Below, one piece after another: positions 11,105 to 23,924 of a stretch of DNA of 64,000 bases. The translations under genes and the position numbers were made by a program. The DNA is from Pipra filicauda. Its lineage: Eukaryota; Chordata; Aves; Passeriformes; Pipridae. The stretch spans positions 186,001 to 250,000 of the forward strand of contig NW_024104427.1 in NCBI RefSeq assembly GCF_003945595.2, written 5' to 3'. The notes beneath the pieces are model-generated. The model was not told where the DNA came from. It saw only the letters and a program-made list of their open reading frames with translations, and searched no databases. Within the stretch, counting starts at the first letter, position 1; the number at the start of each line of letters is the position of its first letter.

Positions 11105-11620
11105 CCCAGAGGACTGCCTCCTCTCCATTTGTTTACCACACATCCTGTCTTCCTTTCTGTTTGTTTCACACATCATCGCCTTCATTAATCGTCCTCCCCG
11201 CTCCCCATTTGGGCCTTTGGATTTTCGGCTCGCCATGGGTAATTCTAATTACCTCAGACATAAAAAAAATAAAATAAAATAGGAGCTTAAGTAGGTGCAC
11301 TTCATTCTTCAACTGCCTTTTACAAGCAGTTCAGTGCTGGCTACCAAGGGAATCTGATTAAACTAATTACCCTGATTGGCTTGTTTAATCAACTGCTTGG
11401 TTTAATTGGGCCTCGCTAATGCGGAGTGGTGGAGTCCGTGGTGCGTAATGTGAGAACCAGGAGACCCGTAACACCGGCGGTGACACCACTACAGAAACCA
11501 GCCCGCATTCCCAGCCTAACGGGGGGACTTTAATAAATGCAGACCTCAGCTGAGAGCCCAACTGTATTCTCAAGAGCCTGAATGGACTGGAGGTTTTAGT
11601 GATAATTAAAATTGCTAGGA
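11105..11620. promoter_or_regulatory. Candidate conserved enhancer next to the CpG block
   Basis: This is the best regulatory-looking segment of the window. It is repeat-free and packed with homeodomain cores: 'cattaatcg' near 11183, 'gtaattctaattacctc' near 11239, 'gattaaactaattaccctg' near 11356, 'gtttaatcaac' near 11382 and 'ggtttaattggg' near 11399. CpGs are preserved at 11414-11505. Together with the CpG block it looks like a regulatory unit of roughly 850 bp, for example a developmental enhancer or the promoter of an unannotated non-coding transcript. The function is inferred. Confidence 0.45.
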
Positions 11621-12331
11621 AAAAAAAAAAAAGGAAAAAAACCCTCAACCCTTTCTCATTAAAGGACTTGTCCTTTCCCTTCCCCCTCCCAGCCTCCAAA
11701 CTAGAAGCAATATCGGGAATCCTGTCTGCCTCTTTCAAACAACACTTCAATTCATCAGGGCAAAGAATCCCTCCTCCTTCATCTCCCCCCATCCCTGAGA
11801 TTTTTTACTTCTATTTACAGTGTGCAAGGCCGAAAGTAAATACACAGACAACACGGTTACAAATTACCTTGCACTAGGTAAATCCACTCTGAGTACCTGG
11901 GGAGTTTGTGGAATACAAACAGCTTCTGTGTAAGTATCCTAGCAATAATGGGCATTCCTATAGTTCTAATTAGTAGAACAATAATAACCTGGAGAGCATC
12001 CCTTTCCTCATCCTATCTCAGCACTGATTCCCCACTCAATTCCCTGCCCTCCACTTGCTCTCACAGTGGGGAGGGATGAGGAGGAAGAGCCAAACACACG
12101 CCTGGCTTAGCAAAGCTCCACTCATCTGAGTCCAATATGTTTTATGGTGACATGCAGATTGAATTTGCTACTCACTGAGGATTTTTCCCACAGCCAACGA
12201 CAGACTGGCAGACCGGTGGGCATTGGCATGAGTATTAAACCCCTGCAGTCAGCACTATATTCCAGCACAGTTTTTCCCTGTGCCACAGTGCGCGCCCACT
12301 TGGGCACAAATCAGTGGCATGCTCAATTGTC
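11621..12331. other. Non-coding stretch, nothing recognised
   Basis: It starts with an A-run (about 11620-11640) and a pyrimidine-rich patch (about 11670-11695). No repeat family or exon is visible. 'cctaattag'-like words near 11966 may extend the preceding block, but the density falls off. Confidence 0.5.
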
Positions 12332-12425
12332 ATAAATCTCCGTTTACCATCTGTAAAATGGAGAATATAGCAGCAAAATAATGTGGAGATGAAAAAACTT
12401 GGGACATATGTAAGGACCTGGTAGA
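12332..12425 (+). repeat. MIR-like ancient SINE fragment
   Basis: 'ctccgtttaccatctgtaaa' followed by 'atggagaatat' corresponds to the well-known MIR segment around 'cagtttcctcatctgtaaaatggg' in forward orientation. The following 'aaaataatgtggagatgaaa' matches poorly. Divergence is high, as expected for an element active early in amniote evolution. Confidence 0.52.
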
Positions 12426-14085
12426 CACAGCCAGTGAGTGATCCTGAAGCATTCCTAGCAAAATTTTTCGAGGTGGTCTCACCACCTTAAAAGCTGAGGG
12501 TCAAATTAGCTGGCAACATCTAATATTTATTTTAAACTGTCCTCAAAGCTGACTCTCCTCTTCCCTGCTAGAATGGACAGTGAGCTGAGATGAAATACAT
12601 TTTATAGGGAAACCTATTCGGCTTTGCCTATCTCGAGATTCTCATACCCTTCACACCCCACCTTGAGACAACATGAGACACCACCAGCATCTCCCAGGTG
12701 ACTCTTCATGACATCTGCACCCACCTGCCTGCACACAGGACTGTGTCCTGCACCAGGGTTCTTTGTCTTCTAGTGTATTTGTAAAGCGAGTAGGACTAAG
12801 CTATGGAAAGGAGCTTCTACCACATTTCTTTGCTATCTCCTGCCACCCAAGCACAGGGGCTTTTGGGACTTCATAGTATGAGAGGACAGCGTTATAGAGG
12901 TAGTGTTCTTTCTTCTGTCTATTCACTCCCAAAATTGCCTGTCTAGACCCAGTGGAACCAATATAACTAAGATTGGGACAATTCTACAGTTAATTTAACT
13001 ACTTTGACTCCAGGTGAGGCATGGATACAGCTGTCTTGTCAAGGTGGGAATTTGTTGAATCAGTGGGCATCTAGGACTAGATTACCAGAAAAGGAAGAAA
13101 ATAATTAAAGCAGGCCTGTTTAAATTTCAGCTGCTCCTGAGGGTACTGGGGACCTGACATCTAACCAGCCTGGCACCCTCCCGCTGCAAACCATCAGAAC
13201 AAACCTGGCCTGCCTCCCACTGTGCTCGCCGCCTTTACCTCTGAGCTCTGTCCACATGTTGGCCCAACCTCCCCACTTGTGATGGGCAAGGGACTACCCA
13301 CAGGCATGAATAGATTTACAAAAGGGGTCTGGTCTTATTTATGACCACAAAATCTGAGGGGAAGAAAAGACAGTTCCTCCAGAAGTGGTTGGGTGAACTC
13401 CTGTGTTAGCCCACACATCCCCTGGTTGCTGCCACCTCCTACCTTGGCACCATACACAGCAGGTTGCTACAAATGGTCTCCAATTGCCCCTTTTTTTTTT
13501 TCCTGAGTGAAACACTTTAATGATCTGCAGATTAGTAAAATATGTGTTTGAACTCTGTAAAAATTCAAATGTATGGGATTTTTTTCTAAATCATATACTG
13601 TGGAAGTTTCCTTTGCATTGTCTCCCCAATAACCCACAGCAAATGAACACCATGGCTCTCAAACCCCACTCTAATTACTCTGGAGAGGTGTCTCCTTTTA
13701 ATTTTGTGGCTTGCTCTGGGCTGAAAAATGTCCATATAAGTGAGTAGGTGAAAGCATTTTAAAACTGCAGGGAGCCCCAGTGTTGAGCTGGAAAGGAAAT
13801 AAAAAATTTTCTTCTTGGATGGGGTATGTTCTATATCCCAGCTGACCATGCTGGAAAGGTCATTAGACACTGCTCAGCTGGGGTTATCTCACTGAACATC
13901 CCAAAAGTACCAGCTGCAGGATGCCTAAGTTAAAGTCCCAGAAAAAATAATTTTTGTGAGGGAGAGTATGGCATTTTTCACTAGAACATACCCAGTCAGA
14001 TATGAATGGGGAGGGGGGGAACAATAACCATTTGCTAATATTTCTGCACTTTTCGGGTCACTTGGGACAGCGCTGTGGTGACCTC
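12426..14085. other. Non-coding stretch, nothing recognised
   Basis: No exon or repeat was identified. A T-run occurs at 13491-13501. A short G-rich run at about 14009-14019 ('ggggaggggggg') and a C-run near 14086 are the only compositional oddities. Confidence 0.55.
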
Positions 14086-14089
14086 CCCC

Positions 14090-14300
14090 CCCACCCCTCT
14101 GCCCGGCGACATCCATCTGGGACACCTAATGAATGATTGGTAAACATAACTTTTCCCAGCAAGACAAAATCTGTTTCTAACTCATGACCTGCTGACACTC
14201 GTTCATTATGTAGCCTTCTTCCGAGAGACAGGCTGTTTAGGAGAACTATTGCCCGGCTACATGCTCCGTACAATCATCCCTTAATTACAGGACAGACCCT
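14090..14300. promoter_or_regulatory. Candidate conserved non-coding block
   Basis: Repeat-free sequence with retained CpGs ('cccggcgac' near 14102 and 'gcccggctac' near 14252) and forkhead/homeodomain-like words ('aatgattggtaaacataac' near 14133 and 'cccttaattacag' near 14279). It may be part of one conserved cluster with the block beginning at 14560. Conservation is assumed, not measured. Confidence 0.35.
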
Positions 14301-14559
14301 CTTAGTAACTGGGTGATACTGAGGGGCTGCTGACCGGATGTTATATTTAGGGTATCACCACTTAGTGCTTCGCTGAGACTACGCGGTGCCGGGGGGACCT
14401 GTTGCAGAGCCCATGGAGCTGGAGGACACGTCCTGGCTGGCCCCATCACTGCTGAAACAGGGCCATATTTCACCAGAGCTTTCTCCCTCAGCCATCCCTC
14501 CTCTTGTGTAAAGGATTTCACTTAACACCTACAAAGATCAATGCAAAATTTTTCACGGC

Positions 14560-15260
14560 TTTTCATCGGCTTTGAGTGAGGTGTTATTTGAAAGTATTTT
14601 GGGATACTTGTTAGTTCTTGTGAAATCCTTTGCATTCACAGCTGCTGCACTGTCCTCCATCCAGATGTTTGTCAGAGACCTCCTTCTCCTGTCCCAGCCT
14701 CAGATAAACATGCCTCTGGCCTGCGGCAGCGTGTGGCATTGCTCTCCCATTCCTTGGAGACAAGAAAGATTCATCTAAAGCCAATCACTCCAGCTAGCTA
14801 TTTCTTGCTGATGAACGAATTAATGGCATCACAGAGAGAACTGATACTTAACAAACGCTTTCACTTTCCACTCTTTCAAATGACCCTTTGGGAATTGATG
14901 TGAGCTAGAGAGAGTGCTGGTTTTCCCCTCCTCAGAGAGCCTCAGAATGATTCACCTGGCAAGGTAAACAACCTCATCGATCTTATGAGGTTTAGCTGAA
15001 GATCGAAGTAATTTGGGCATGCTCCAAGCTTTAGGGTTTTTTTCCTAAAGCCAATTATGTACTAGTTTTTAATGTTTGGTGGTTGCTTTTTTTCCAACTC
15101 TGAAGAGCTGCATTAAAACACCTTATTACCATTAGGAGGGAAATATCTACATTCCACTGAACGATGCCAAGTTATCATTATGTTCAAACTGCATTTTAAC
15201 AGCCTTCACATTTTTAGGGCTTTTCACCTTTGCATTAGTAAACACTCAAAATCCAAGAGC
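14560..15260. promoter_or_regulatory. Candidate conserved non-coding block
   Basis: A long repeat-free segment with motifs such as 'gatgaacgaattaatggc' near 14810, 'acttaacaaacgctttc' near 14848 and 'aggtaaacaacctcat' near 14962. It also contains a small inverted repeat at 14970-14992, with 8-bp arms 'aacctcat' and 'atgaggtt' around a 7-nt loop containing ATCGAT-like sequence. The even, non-decayed texture suggests constraint. A 68-codon frame at 14572-14778 is not convincing as coding. Confidence 0.37.
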
Positions 15261-17750
15261 TGTTGAACTTCATACCTTTCTCTATATCCTCTCTGTGTTT
15301 CCTAGAGGCATGAGAGCAAGAGGGATTTGATCAAGGTTGAATTGAATCAAAACAATGGAAAGCCAGACAGTTGGCTCTAGAGCCTTGGCAGTGCCAGAAG
15401 CAAATAAAACTGCTCTGTGTTTATCACTTCATTCAGTCCAGATGGGCTGTTTTCCCCATACTGCAGTCATCCTCCTGTATCCATACAAAGCTCTGAATGA
15501 TATTTCCATAGCATGTTGCTTCAATGAAGCTGTCCTAGAGTGGCTGTACTAGTGGTTTTGAAGTTGCCTCTGTGTCTCTCATGTGGTTAGGCTTACAGAT
15601 GTCTTCTGTGGTCTCTCTTTCTCTATCAGTCATCGTTTCATTCTCATGTCTTCCAGATTTCCAGATACCTCCTGCCTGTGTCTGCCTGAAGAAAGGCACC
15701 CTGTAAAGCCCTCCCATGTATTACAAAAAGATCTGCTTCTGGTTTTGCTTCACATAACACAGTGTATGTTTTGCAAAAACCTAGGAACTGACAATCAGAT
15801 TATTGATCACAGCCAACAATTCTGGCTCCTCTGTGTCTAATCCTACACTCCCCCCTGGAAAGTGGTTTTAGATTTGTTAAATGAATTTGCAGATGATGAA
15901 AAGCTAAGGTCAGATGTATGGGCCTTAACCAGACAGAGTACAGGGAGGAACTTCTTATGTCATTTGCCCTTCTAATTAGACTCAGTCACATACTGTACCA
16001 TTCCTGCAGCTCAGGCTATCAGTCTCCCTCGGAAAAAAATCTTTTATCTGCCCAGCATTCTGCTGCAAATCAGGTCAGATTCAGCTCATTTGCAAACCTG
16101 GCCCACATTTTTGTACAGTGGAAGTTCAAGGCATTGAGCGTTCCTGCCCATTGCTCCCATCTGCCAGCTGGAAAGGGAGTTCAGCAGAGTAACTGCTGGC
16201 AGTAGTGTTGGCTCCCTTTGAAAACAGATTGCAAGAATGGGACAAGAAGGAAGGATCCAGGCAAGGAGCTGGGATTTGAAAGACTCGGAGTTCAAGCTCC
16301 TATTCAGACATTCAGCCACAGTCCTGCACCACTCAGGATGAACTCTTTGGGGCACATTACAGCACAGGGTAGAAAATAATATACATACACCTCGAATCCA
16401 TGAGTCTGGATCCACTAGAGTGAGTCCAAGCAGCTCAGTTCATGCAGAGAAGATAAGGTGCACTCATTTGGGAAGCTTTCAAGCTCACCTGGCTCTGCTA
16501 CCAGGTGATGTGCCTCTGCAGTAGCAATAAACATGTTAACAATTGGCCTTGCTGTTACTAACACAGGCATAGCACTGTCCAGCTGTGTCTAGAGACCAGC
16601 TTGAAACCAAGCAAGAATATGTCTGCACTCTGTTCCTGGCACAAACCCTTAGCGTTTCCCTGGCTTTACCCCTCTAGTAGCACAGGCTTTGCAGTTCCTT
16701 TTTAAAGCAGACCTGATTATTTGACCACTCAAAAAATATAGCAGAAAACAAAACCACTGGGCAAAATCAGAAAAAAAAACACGGTAGTATCACTGTCCTC
16801 AAGTCTCTGATACCACAAGGGAACCCAGGCTGGTTTCAAGGTGTTTCCTCTCCAAAACCGTTTTTAAAGAGCTGAGTAACCTCATGGGCTTTGCACTGGG
16901 CTCTGAGCTGGTGTGAGCAGGGCTGCAGAGGTATAACTGAGCACTAAATATGACTCTGGTTTAGCCCAGTCTGACTCTGGCTGGGCTGTGCACAAAGCCA
17001 CAAAGCCTGTGTGAGAATGCCCTCAGTCAAGCTCATAAAATGTTGTAGTTTGCAGCTGAGAAGGGATAAATTAAACTAACAAGCATGACAGCTATTTAAA
17101 AATAAGAAATCATGTTTCATGGGGTAAAACAACATCTGAGGCCCCAGAGAGTCTGTACTTTGTATTTTTAATAGTCCTTTCACTGCAACAACACTCTCCC
17201 CTCCACTTAGCCAGGCTGAAGACCCCGAGTTCAAACATTTCCCCATTGCTCTCTCCCTGGTTTACTGCAGCTCTCATCTTTACTATCATTCTGGATAACT
17301 CTCTTTTGTGAGGAGAAGGGCTCATTAGCTAGGAACTGATAAACAAAGAGGAGGGTGGAAGCAGAGGTCCCTGCTCCCCAAAGCAGGCTCCTCTGGGGGC
17401 GGTGGTGGCCTCCCACGCAGGACGGCTCCGTGCAGATCCCAGCTGCAGCCTGTCTGCAAACGTGCTGGTGGACAGGCTGTCAGAGGGCTGAGCTGTTCCA
17501 CACCAGCCTTTTGGGGGAATCGTGTGCTGAGGGTGTGAAAAATCTGTGTTTCAGAAGACTTGCAAAGGCAGAGGGTGGCTGGTCGCCTTGGGCCAGCGGT
17601 GGCACTCAGGGAGTGGGTGGCTGCTGGTGACTTCGGGTTTCAGTGGTAGCAGAGGCCCATGAATCCCCATTGCAGGGGACCTGAGGACTTGTCTTCTACA
17701 AAAGTCTGCATCTGTTTTGAAAACACCATGACACCCGTATCCATCAGTGT
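15261..17750. other. Non-coding stretch, nothing recognised
   Basis: No CR1, microsatellite or exon is visible. Open frames are 109 codons or shorter. A mildly GC-rich patch at about 17385-17640 yields a 91-codon plus-strand frame without recognisable content. Confidence 0.55.
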
Positions 17751-17754
17751 TGCC

Positions 17755-18060
17755 TGCACACTCTCAGCACTCTGCTGCTTTAAGGAGGGCTAAAAGCAAT
17801 CAAACGAGAATGCAAATGCAGTTAAAAGTAGCTTTGAAGCAATTTGGCAATGATCGCTAATGGCTCGCTTCTCCAAAGAAGAAAGATAACTCTTAGGATA
17901 AATTCCCTGTGAGAACAGATAATCTGTGACAAGATTACATTAATGAAAAAGAGAGATCATCATGCAACCAACCAACTTTTTAGACACATTCACTCAGTTG
18001 TTGTTCCTCCAGCTGACAAAATAATGCTGTTCCTTGTGGTCATTAAATTTGGTGAAGACA
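17755..18060. promoter_or_regulatory. Candidate conserved non-coding block with octamer site
   Basis: Repeat-free sequence containing ATGCAAAT at 17810-17817, 'aatgatcgctaatggctcgc' near 17849, 'gacaagattacattaatg' near 17928 and GATA words near 17885 and 17917. The combination resembles a distal enhancer. No alignment is available. Confidence 0.33.
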
Positions 18061-18133
18061 AAAGACAAGATGTTAAAGTTACTTAAGGCAAAGCAGAAAC
18101 ATTTTTCAATTTGACTTTTCACATGGTGACCGC

Positions 18134-18190
18134 TATGTGAATGGGGAAGCTGAGGCAGAGAAGTGCAGGACTGGTTGCAGGTAAGAACAA
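18134..18190 (-). repeat. Possible MIR-like fragment
   Basis: 'atggggaagctgaggcagag' followed by 'aagtgcagg' echoes the reverse-orientation MIR word 'gatgaggaaactgaggcacagag'. The match is confined to about 30 bases and it sits just upstream of a CR1 tail. It could be chance. Confidence 0.33.
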
Positions 18191-18310
18191 GGTTTATTCT
18201 TATGCCTGAAGCTCTCAGAGCCTATTGTGATTTAAAGCTATTCAGAGAAGAAGCTGATCACGTTTTCTGAAGTTCTAGCAGAAGATAGTCAAAGAAGAGC
18301 ATTTCTCCAT

Positions 18311-18596
18311 GAGACTTTTAACCAGGGCAGATACAGATAGGACAAGGGGGAATGGTTTTAAACTAAAAGAAGAGAGATTTAGGTTACATGTTAGGAAGGG
18401 GTTTTTTACTGTGAGGTTGGTGGGGCCCTGGCACAGGTTTCCCAGAGAAGTTGTGAATGACCCATCCCTGGAAGTGTTCAAGGCCAGGTTGGATGGGACT
18501 TTGAATAACCTGTTCTAGTGGAAGGTGTCCATGGCAAGGTAGTTGGAACTAGGTGATCTTTAAGATCCCTTCCAATCCAAAATCATTCTATGATCT
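18311..18596 (+). mobile_element. CR1 LINE 3'-end fragment
   Basis: This is a truncated Chicken-Repeat-1 retrotransposon containing only the non-coding 3' end. It is recognised by 'aggacaagggggaatgg', 'cccagagaagttgtg', 'ccatccctggaagtgttca', 'aggccaggttggatggg' and 'gatctttaagatccc', ending in 'cattctatgat'. CR1 copies are almost always 5'-truncated like this because reverse transcription starts at the 3' end and aborts. The 69-codon frame across 18309-18518 is a by-product of the CR1 sequence, not a gene. Orientation is with the plus strand. It is about 286 bp and moderately diverged. Confidence 0.95.
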
Positions 18597-20995
18597 TCCT
18601 TTTGAAAGCAATTCGCAGAGCCCCAAAGACACTGTTAAAATAAGTCTGGATGAGTATACAGCATTTAGCTTGCCTTGTTCTCTAAGTGATAAAAAACAAG
18701 GGTGTTTGATTTTATCTAAAGAGGACTTAGACAAGGAGTTCATCAGACTGCTTGGTATTGCAGTTTTATTCTCCCAAAGGACAAGAGGAACAGCAGGTCC
18801 CAAGAGCCCAGAATTGTCAGATTTGGCCTCAATACAGAGCAGGTAAGTTTTTGGAAATGATCGCTTGGTGAAGCTGAGCAGAAACAGAGCTATCCACAGC
18901 TTTCTGCAGACACCCTCAATCTTCCCATGGATTACGAAATAAGTTTTCAGAGACAAAACCTGATTTTTGGGCTGATGACAATCCTCATGTGATCTGAAAT
19001 GGAGCTAAGCTGTGTGCTGCAAGTGTGAGCTTTTGCCTTTCTGCAAAGCTTGCTGGAACACTTGTCATTAGCTATGTCTACTTTTGATGAAAAATAGCTT
19101 CACAATTGTGATAGAATTTTTCATGGGAAATGCATCTCTTTTTTTTTCATATTTCTTGAATAAAAAGTCTGAAAATAATGTAAAAGCCAAGACTTTACTC
19201 TGTAGTGTTTTCTCAAATTTAAATGTTGTCTTTCATTTTCCTTTATTCATTTTTCCTCCTTTTTTCTTTTCCTATGACGAAAATACACATTCCTCTTTTC
19301 TCTATATACCTTTCCATATCTGTCCTTTTTCTTTCTCCTAGCTGAGGAAAGAGAAAAGAGAGGATAACAATGAAGAAAAAGAAGACAAAGTATATCAAAC
19401 ACAAATATTTTATTTTTCTAAGAACCTGGAATCAATCAAAATGTTCTATTCACAGCATGAGCATTTTCAAAGAACTCTGTTCATCCCTGTCTTATTTAGA
19501 GGTTAAAAAAGCTTTATTTCCTCATGCATGTTGGTGACATTTGCTCCTGTTTTTTCTCTTTAGGACTGGTGTGACTCCTAATCTGTATATTTTACTTAAT
19601 TTCTCCTACTTTGCACTGGAGGAACATTTTCAAAATCTTCCAGGGGGCTTGGAAGAGTAAATCCTATTTTGAAGAGAAACACAGGCGCTGGGGAGCTCCA
19701 CTGGTCTCTACACTCACAGTTTGTGCCCGTATGCAAGGGCTGTGACCCACCATCATGTCACTGGGCATTTCCTAATGGTGTTAATCTAACAAGCTGAGTT
19801 AACAGCAACAGTGAAAAGCAAGAAATGAGGGATTAGGGGCTGCATCCCTTGGGATACTCCAGTGCAGCAGCCGTGTCACAGCTTTCCTCTCTCAGGCACA
19901 TCAGAGGCAGCCAGAGGATCATTTTGTCCATACCAGGCAGGGCCATCAGCAGTGCAGATGATGAGTCTGTAAAGGCTCTACTAATCAAGGATTTTGATCC
20001 ATGGGACCAAAAATGGCCTTTGTTCCAAACAGAAAAATCCATGAAAAATGGTCACAAGAAATAATTTGATCTAACAGGAAACAGCCTCATCAGAATCAGA
20101 TGTGGAAGCCTATATGCAACTTAAGGCATGTGGAAAGCACCTCTTGAAGAAAAAAAAAAAAGAAACAACCCAAACACTGACAAATACTTTCAGAACAAAG
20201 GAATAAAGAAGACCGTGTCTTGCAATAGCTGGACACCCATCTGAAGAAATAGTATACATTAACTGCTCTCTTAATGAGTGTGAATTTGGATGTTTGTATC
20301 CCCGTCCATCCACGGAATGTTCCACAGCCTTGTGATGTGATGAGAAACAAGTGGGCCTGAGATGTGTGGACACTCACACATCACAATAAACAATACTTGC
20401 TTTACACCTGCAGGCTTGCTTCCAAGAGTGACATCTGCCAGGGGCCTGGATGGGTAGGTCTGGCTTTGATTTGTCCCTCTCTCCCCATGCCTCAAAGTAG
20501 GGATGCTCAGGGTGTGCATAAGACTAAGCACATGCATGCCTTAAGATGTATTTCTATGCAACAATGGTCAAATCCCAAGGAATAAGACTATTTTTTAATT
20601 TTTACTTTATTCTTGTAGATGGAGTTTACAAAATTCCTTTCCTTCTACACTTTAAGCTTTTTCTATGTCTTGGCAGGGTCTGTGTATGATTTTCTCTTTG
20701 CTAAATGGGAGACTTTCTTTTGAGTTATGAATAAAAATACTCCAACAAAGCTAAGGAAGTTGTGGTAGGTTTCATACTCACGTTGACCATGATGCATTGT
20801 AAGACTTGAATATATATTTTTATGCTCATTTTTCTCTCTTCCCTGTCTCCCACCCCCTTTGTTTATTTTTCTTTACTCCCCATTTTCAATGCCTTCACTA
20901 TAAAATGCTCTCCAGCATCTTATCCCATAGTTTTCAGGTGAGTTTGACTTTAATCAAATTAATTCATCCATCCCAACAAGAGAGAACATGCTGAA
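18597..20995. other. Non-coding stretch, AT-rich
   Basis: Includes a T-rich, pyrimidine-biased segment at about 19130-19345 and an A-run at about 20149-20163. Open frames up to 122 codons overlap on both strands near 18553-18956, immediately after the CR1 tail, and carry no recognisable domain. Confidence 0.55.
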
Positions 20996-20999
20996 GTGG

Positions 21000-21300
21000 C
21001 ATTAATGACACTAAAACCGTAGACTTTGTCAGTAGTCGCCTCCAGTGAAAGAAGCTGTTGGTTTCTTTGGTAAAGGGTTACACTAAATGTTATATGAGTC
21101 TGTCAGCCAAAAACCAATAAACACTCAAATGCTGCAGCTCATCAAACACACCTGCCCTTTCATTTTGAGTTGCTTCATAAAATGTCATCAGTCAGTCAGT
21201 CTATAACAATGTGCTTTGCCTCCTTTTCCTGCAGACCTCAATGAACACCTGGCACGGACAACATGAATCCCTCACTATATCAGTTATTAATTAACTCATA
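21000..21300. promoter_or_regulatory. Candidate conserved non-coding block
   Basis: Repeat-free sequence with 'gcattaatgacactaaaacc' near 20999, 'aaaccaataaacactc' near 21111 and 'cagttattaattaactc' near 21281, plus retained CpGs near 21013 and 21037. 'ccttttcctgcag' at about 21223 resembles a splice acceptor, but no coding sequence follows it. I treat this as possible regulatory DNA only. Confidence 0.3.
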
Positions 21301-22457
21301 GGAATGGCAGAGAAGGATACATTTAGTCTGGCTCTGACATTCCCACTCCTGTTTTAATGCAGAACTGTCCCCCTTCTCAGAAATACGGTGGTAACCCTTG
21401 TTGTCAAAATGAATTCTTTGCCTCAGTTGTACAGACAACTTCAAAAGTTGCTAAGAAACAACAGTCAGTAATATGATCCCACATCACTTTTTCAATGGGA
21501 ATTGCTATTCTGTTTGTGAGATAGGGATGTAGGAATTCCCCGTATCAAAATGAGTTAACAAGCTTTTACTGAAAGTTGGCCAGCTTGAATGATAAAAAGA
21601 GCAGAAAAAAAGGCTGATCCTTCTGTCATTAAGCATTAAGAAATGAATTCTGACCCAAAGAAAAACCTGGAAGTCATGTAAGTGAGGGCAACTTTATGTT
21701 ATCCCAGTTTTTCAGAGTTGCCTTGAGTTTCCTGGAGAATCCACGTTGCACTGAAGTCTCAACACTCAGGATTCTCTGAGCCTTTTCTCATCCCACAGGG
21801 CAAGGTCAGGATATCCTTCTGTCTTAGAAAACATTGTGCTTTGGTAACTCTCTGAGGCCTTTTGCATTCAGGAAATGTTAGAGCAGCTCTTGGTCTACTC
21901 TATTTCATCATTTCATGATGATCTTTAGGCCACTAAGCCAAACGGTGACTAAGCCTTTGGATCTGGCCCTGAATCTTCAACATGATCAGTGTTTGGGCTC
22001 TCATTATCCCTTTCATTTCTGGAAGAAACTTCATTAAATATTATTTTTTTTTTATTTCTAGGAGTTCCTGGCACTGTTTTAGTTCACGCAGACCCCTCAC
22101 CCTTCAGCGTAAGCCCCCAGGGCTTTGTAGGTTCACCATCACTGGTGCCGTAGAGAAGACAGGACTTCAAGCAACATAGGTAAAAGTGGTTTCAAGCCAA
22201 ATTTTATTATGGGTAATGTAACTCAGCTATTGCCAAGGGAACAGTGAATGCAACCAGTTGACAAAGAGCCAGTGCTGAGGTGGCCTGTCAACATGGTCCG
22301 TTGTGGATCACCCTTTCCTCCTCAATGTGATCACTGGGCAAGCCACGATGCCCTTTGGGCCACAGCACAGCCACCTCCCAAAGGCACCCCCCAGCTGTTC
22401 AGCTCCTGCTGCCACCCAAACAGACCAACAGGGCAGCACGCACTTGGAAAAAAATGT

Positions 22458-22493
22458 CACACAGGAACATACACACAGGCACACACACACACC
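22458..22493. repeat. Degenerate CA-rich microsatellite
   Basis: An interrupted (CA)n patch including 'acacacaggcacacacacac'. It is short and imperfect, and has probably decayed. Confidence 0.7.
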
Positions 22494-23879
22494 CTACAGG
22501 CATCTGTGAATTACGAGGTGTTAAACCCCTCACAGAACTCTGCTGACTTCATAAACCACAAAAATGATGAAATTATTGCCACATAATGAGAAGTGATCCC
22601 ATCTTTTAGTTTTGTACCCTATGTGAGGCAGGAGCCCTGATTATTTCTCATGCCCTCTTTAGAGACTTCCAGAAGTTTCTGTGTTTTCTGAAGTGCAGGT
22701 TATCTCACACAGTTTCACCTTCTGCTGGTACTTTTTTTGCAGCAGTACCTCTCTCTGTTGCCACCAGTGCACTCAGATGTACCCTATGGCTGTTCCTGAA
22801 CAAATCCCTCCAGGAGGAAGGTTGCAGCCAAGTGAGAATTTGTTTCCCTTATATTGCCTCTGTCATTTCCTCATCTTGTAGTAATCTTCATGCACAGGAA
22901 TTTCACATTAAACTGAAATTAAAACAGAGGAAAAGCATCACTAACAGTTCAGATATTTGCCTTAGTGTGGTTCCTTGCTCAGAGCCAGGACCTGAGAGCT
23001 GGGGCACAGCAGTTCTGTCAGAAAGAGGCCCAGTCCTGAGAAGAGAGATGTCACCTCCATCCTCAGGAAACTGTTCTAATATCTAATTATGCTCAGGATA
23101 AAAAATTTACATTTTATTTCCTATTCAGCTTTTTCCTGACTTCAGCTTGCAACCACTAGACCCTGTCATGCTTATGTTTGATTAATTAAAGAGGACTGAA
23201 CCCTTGCTTACCCATTGCCTTTACAGGGAGCCTGTGACCAAGACACGTCTTAATCTCATCCTGATCAGCTTACTAAAAAAATTTAAAATATTCTAGAAAT
23301 GAGTGCATTAAATAGAACAAAATCAAACCTCAGGGAATTTAGAGCTGAGGTAGCCTAACACTGGATTTCAATGTGTACATAAATATGTACATTTTAAAGT
23401 TTAAGCAATTAAGATACCATGTAGACAGAAACTATGGAGTAAATTTAATAGCAGAGGCTTTTGTTTTGTTATGCTATGACTCATTTTGCTTAGTTAGGTA
23501 CTTTTTGTTGCTGTCATTTTGTTTTGCTTGGGTATTTCCTTAAATCTTAGAAACCTAATTTTGGTCAGTGCTGTCAAACAAACCAGAGCTATACACAGGC
23601 TGGGTTCTCAGTCAGCACCCTGCTCCTGCATGCCTCAGGAAAAGGAAAGGACTGCAGAAAACCCACAATATTCCCCTTCTGCTGGTTAATTCCGAGGGCA
23701 GTAGTCAGTAACTTGAACACCAACACATGAAAGCTCTTGGTATGCCACTCCCTTGTTAAGGACGATCCATAATGGCTCATGAAACCTTCACAGGAAGTAT
23801 GAAGAGCTGTCCATAATGAGAAACTCTGCTGTCATGTAAACTACTCAAAGACAAGATTTCTCTGCCAAGATCAAGAGAT

Positions 23880-23924
23880 AACAAAAAGAAAAAAAGAAAA
23901 AAAAAAAGAAAAAAAGAAAAAAAG
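23880..23924. repeat. A-rich (A7-11 G)n purine tract
   Basis: About 45 bases of almost pure A broken by single G residues at intervals of roughly 4-12. It is a simple-sequence expansion. No retroposon body precedes it, so it is not obviously a poly-A tail. Confidence 0.88.

Noticed and set aside
10640..11236. 198-codon minus-strand open frame, the longest in the window
   Set aside because: It lies across the GC-rich, CpG-dense block where stop codons are rare, overlaps long frames on the other strand and in other phases, and contains no motif I recognise.
18309..18518. 69-codon plus-strand frame
   Set aside because: It is a translation of the non-coding CR1 3' end.
21223..21240. Good-looking splice acceptor 'ccttttcctgcag'
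   Set aside because: No open frame or recognisable protein follows, and isolated acceptor-like sequences are frequent.
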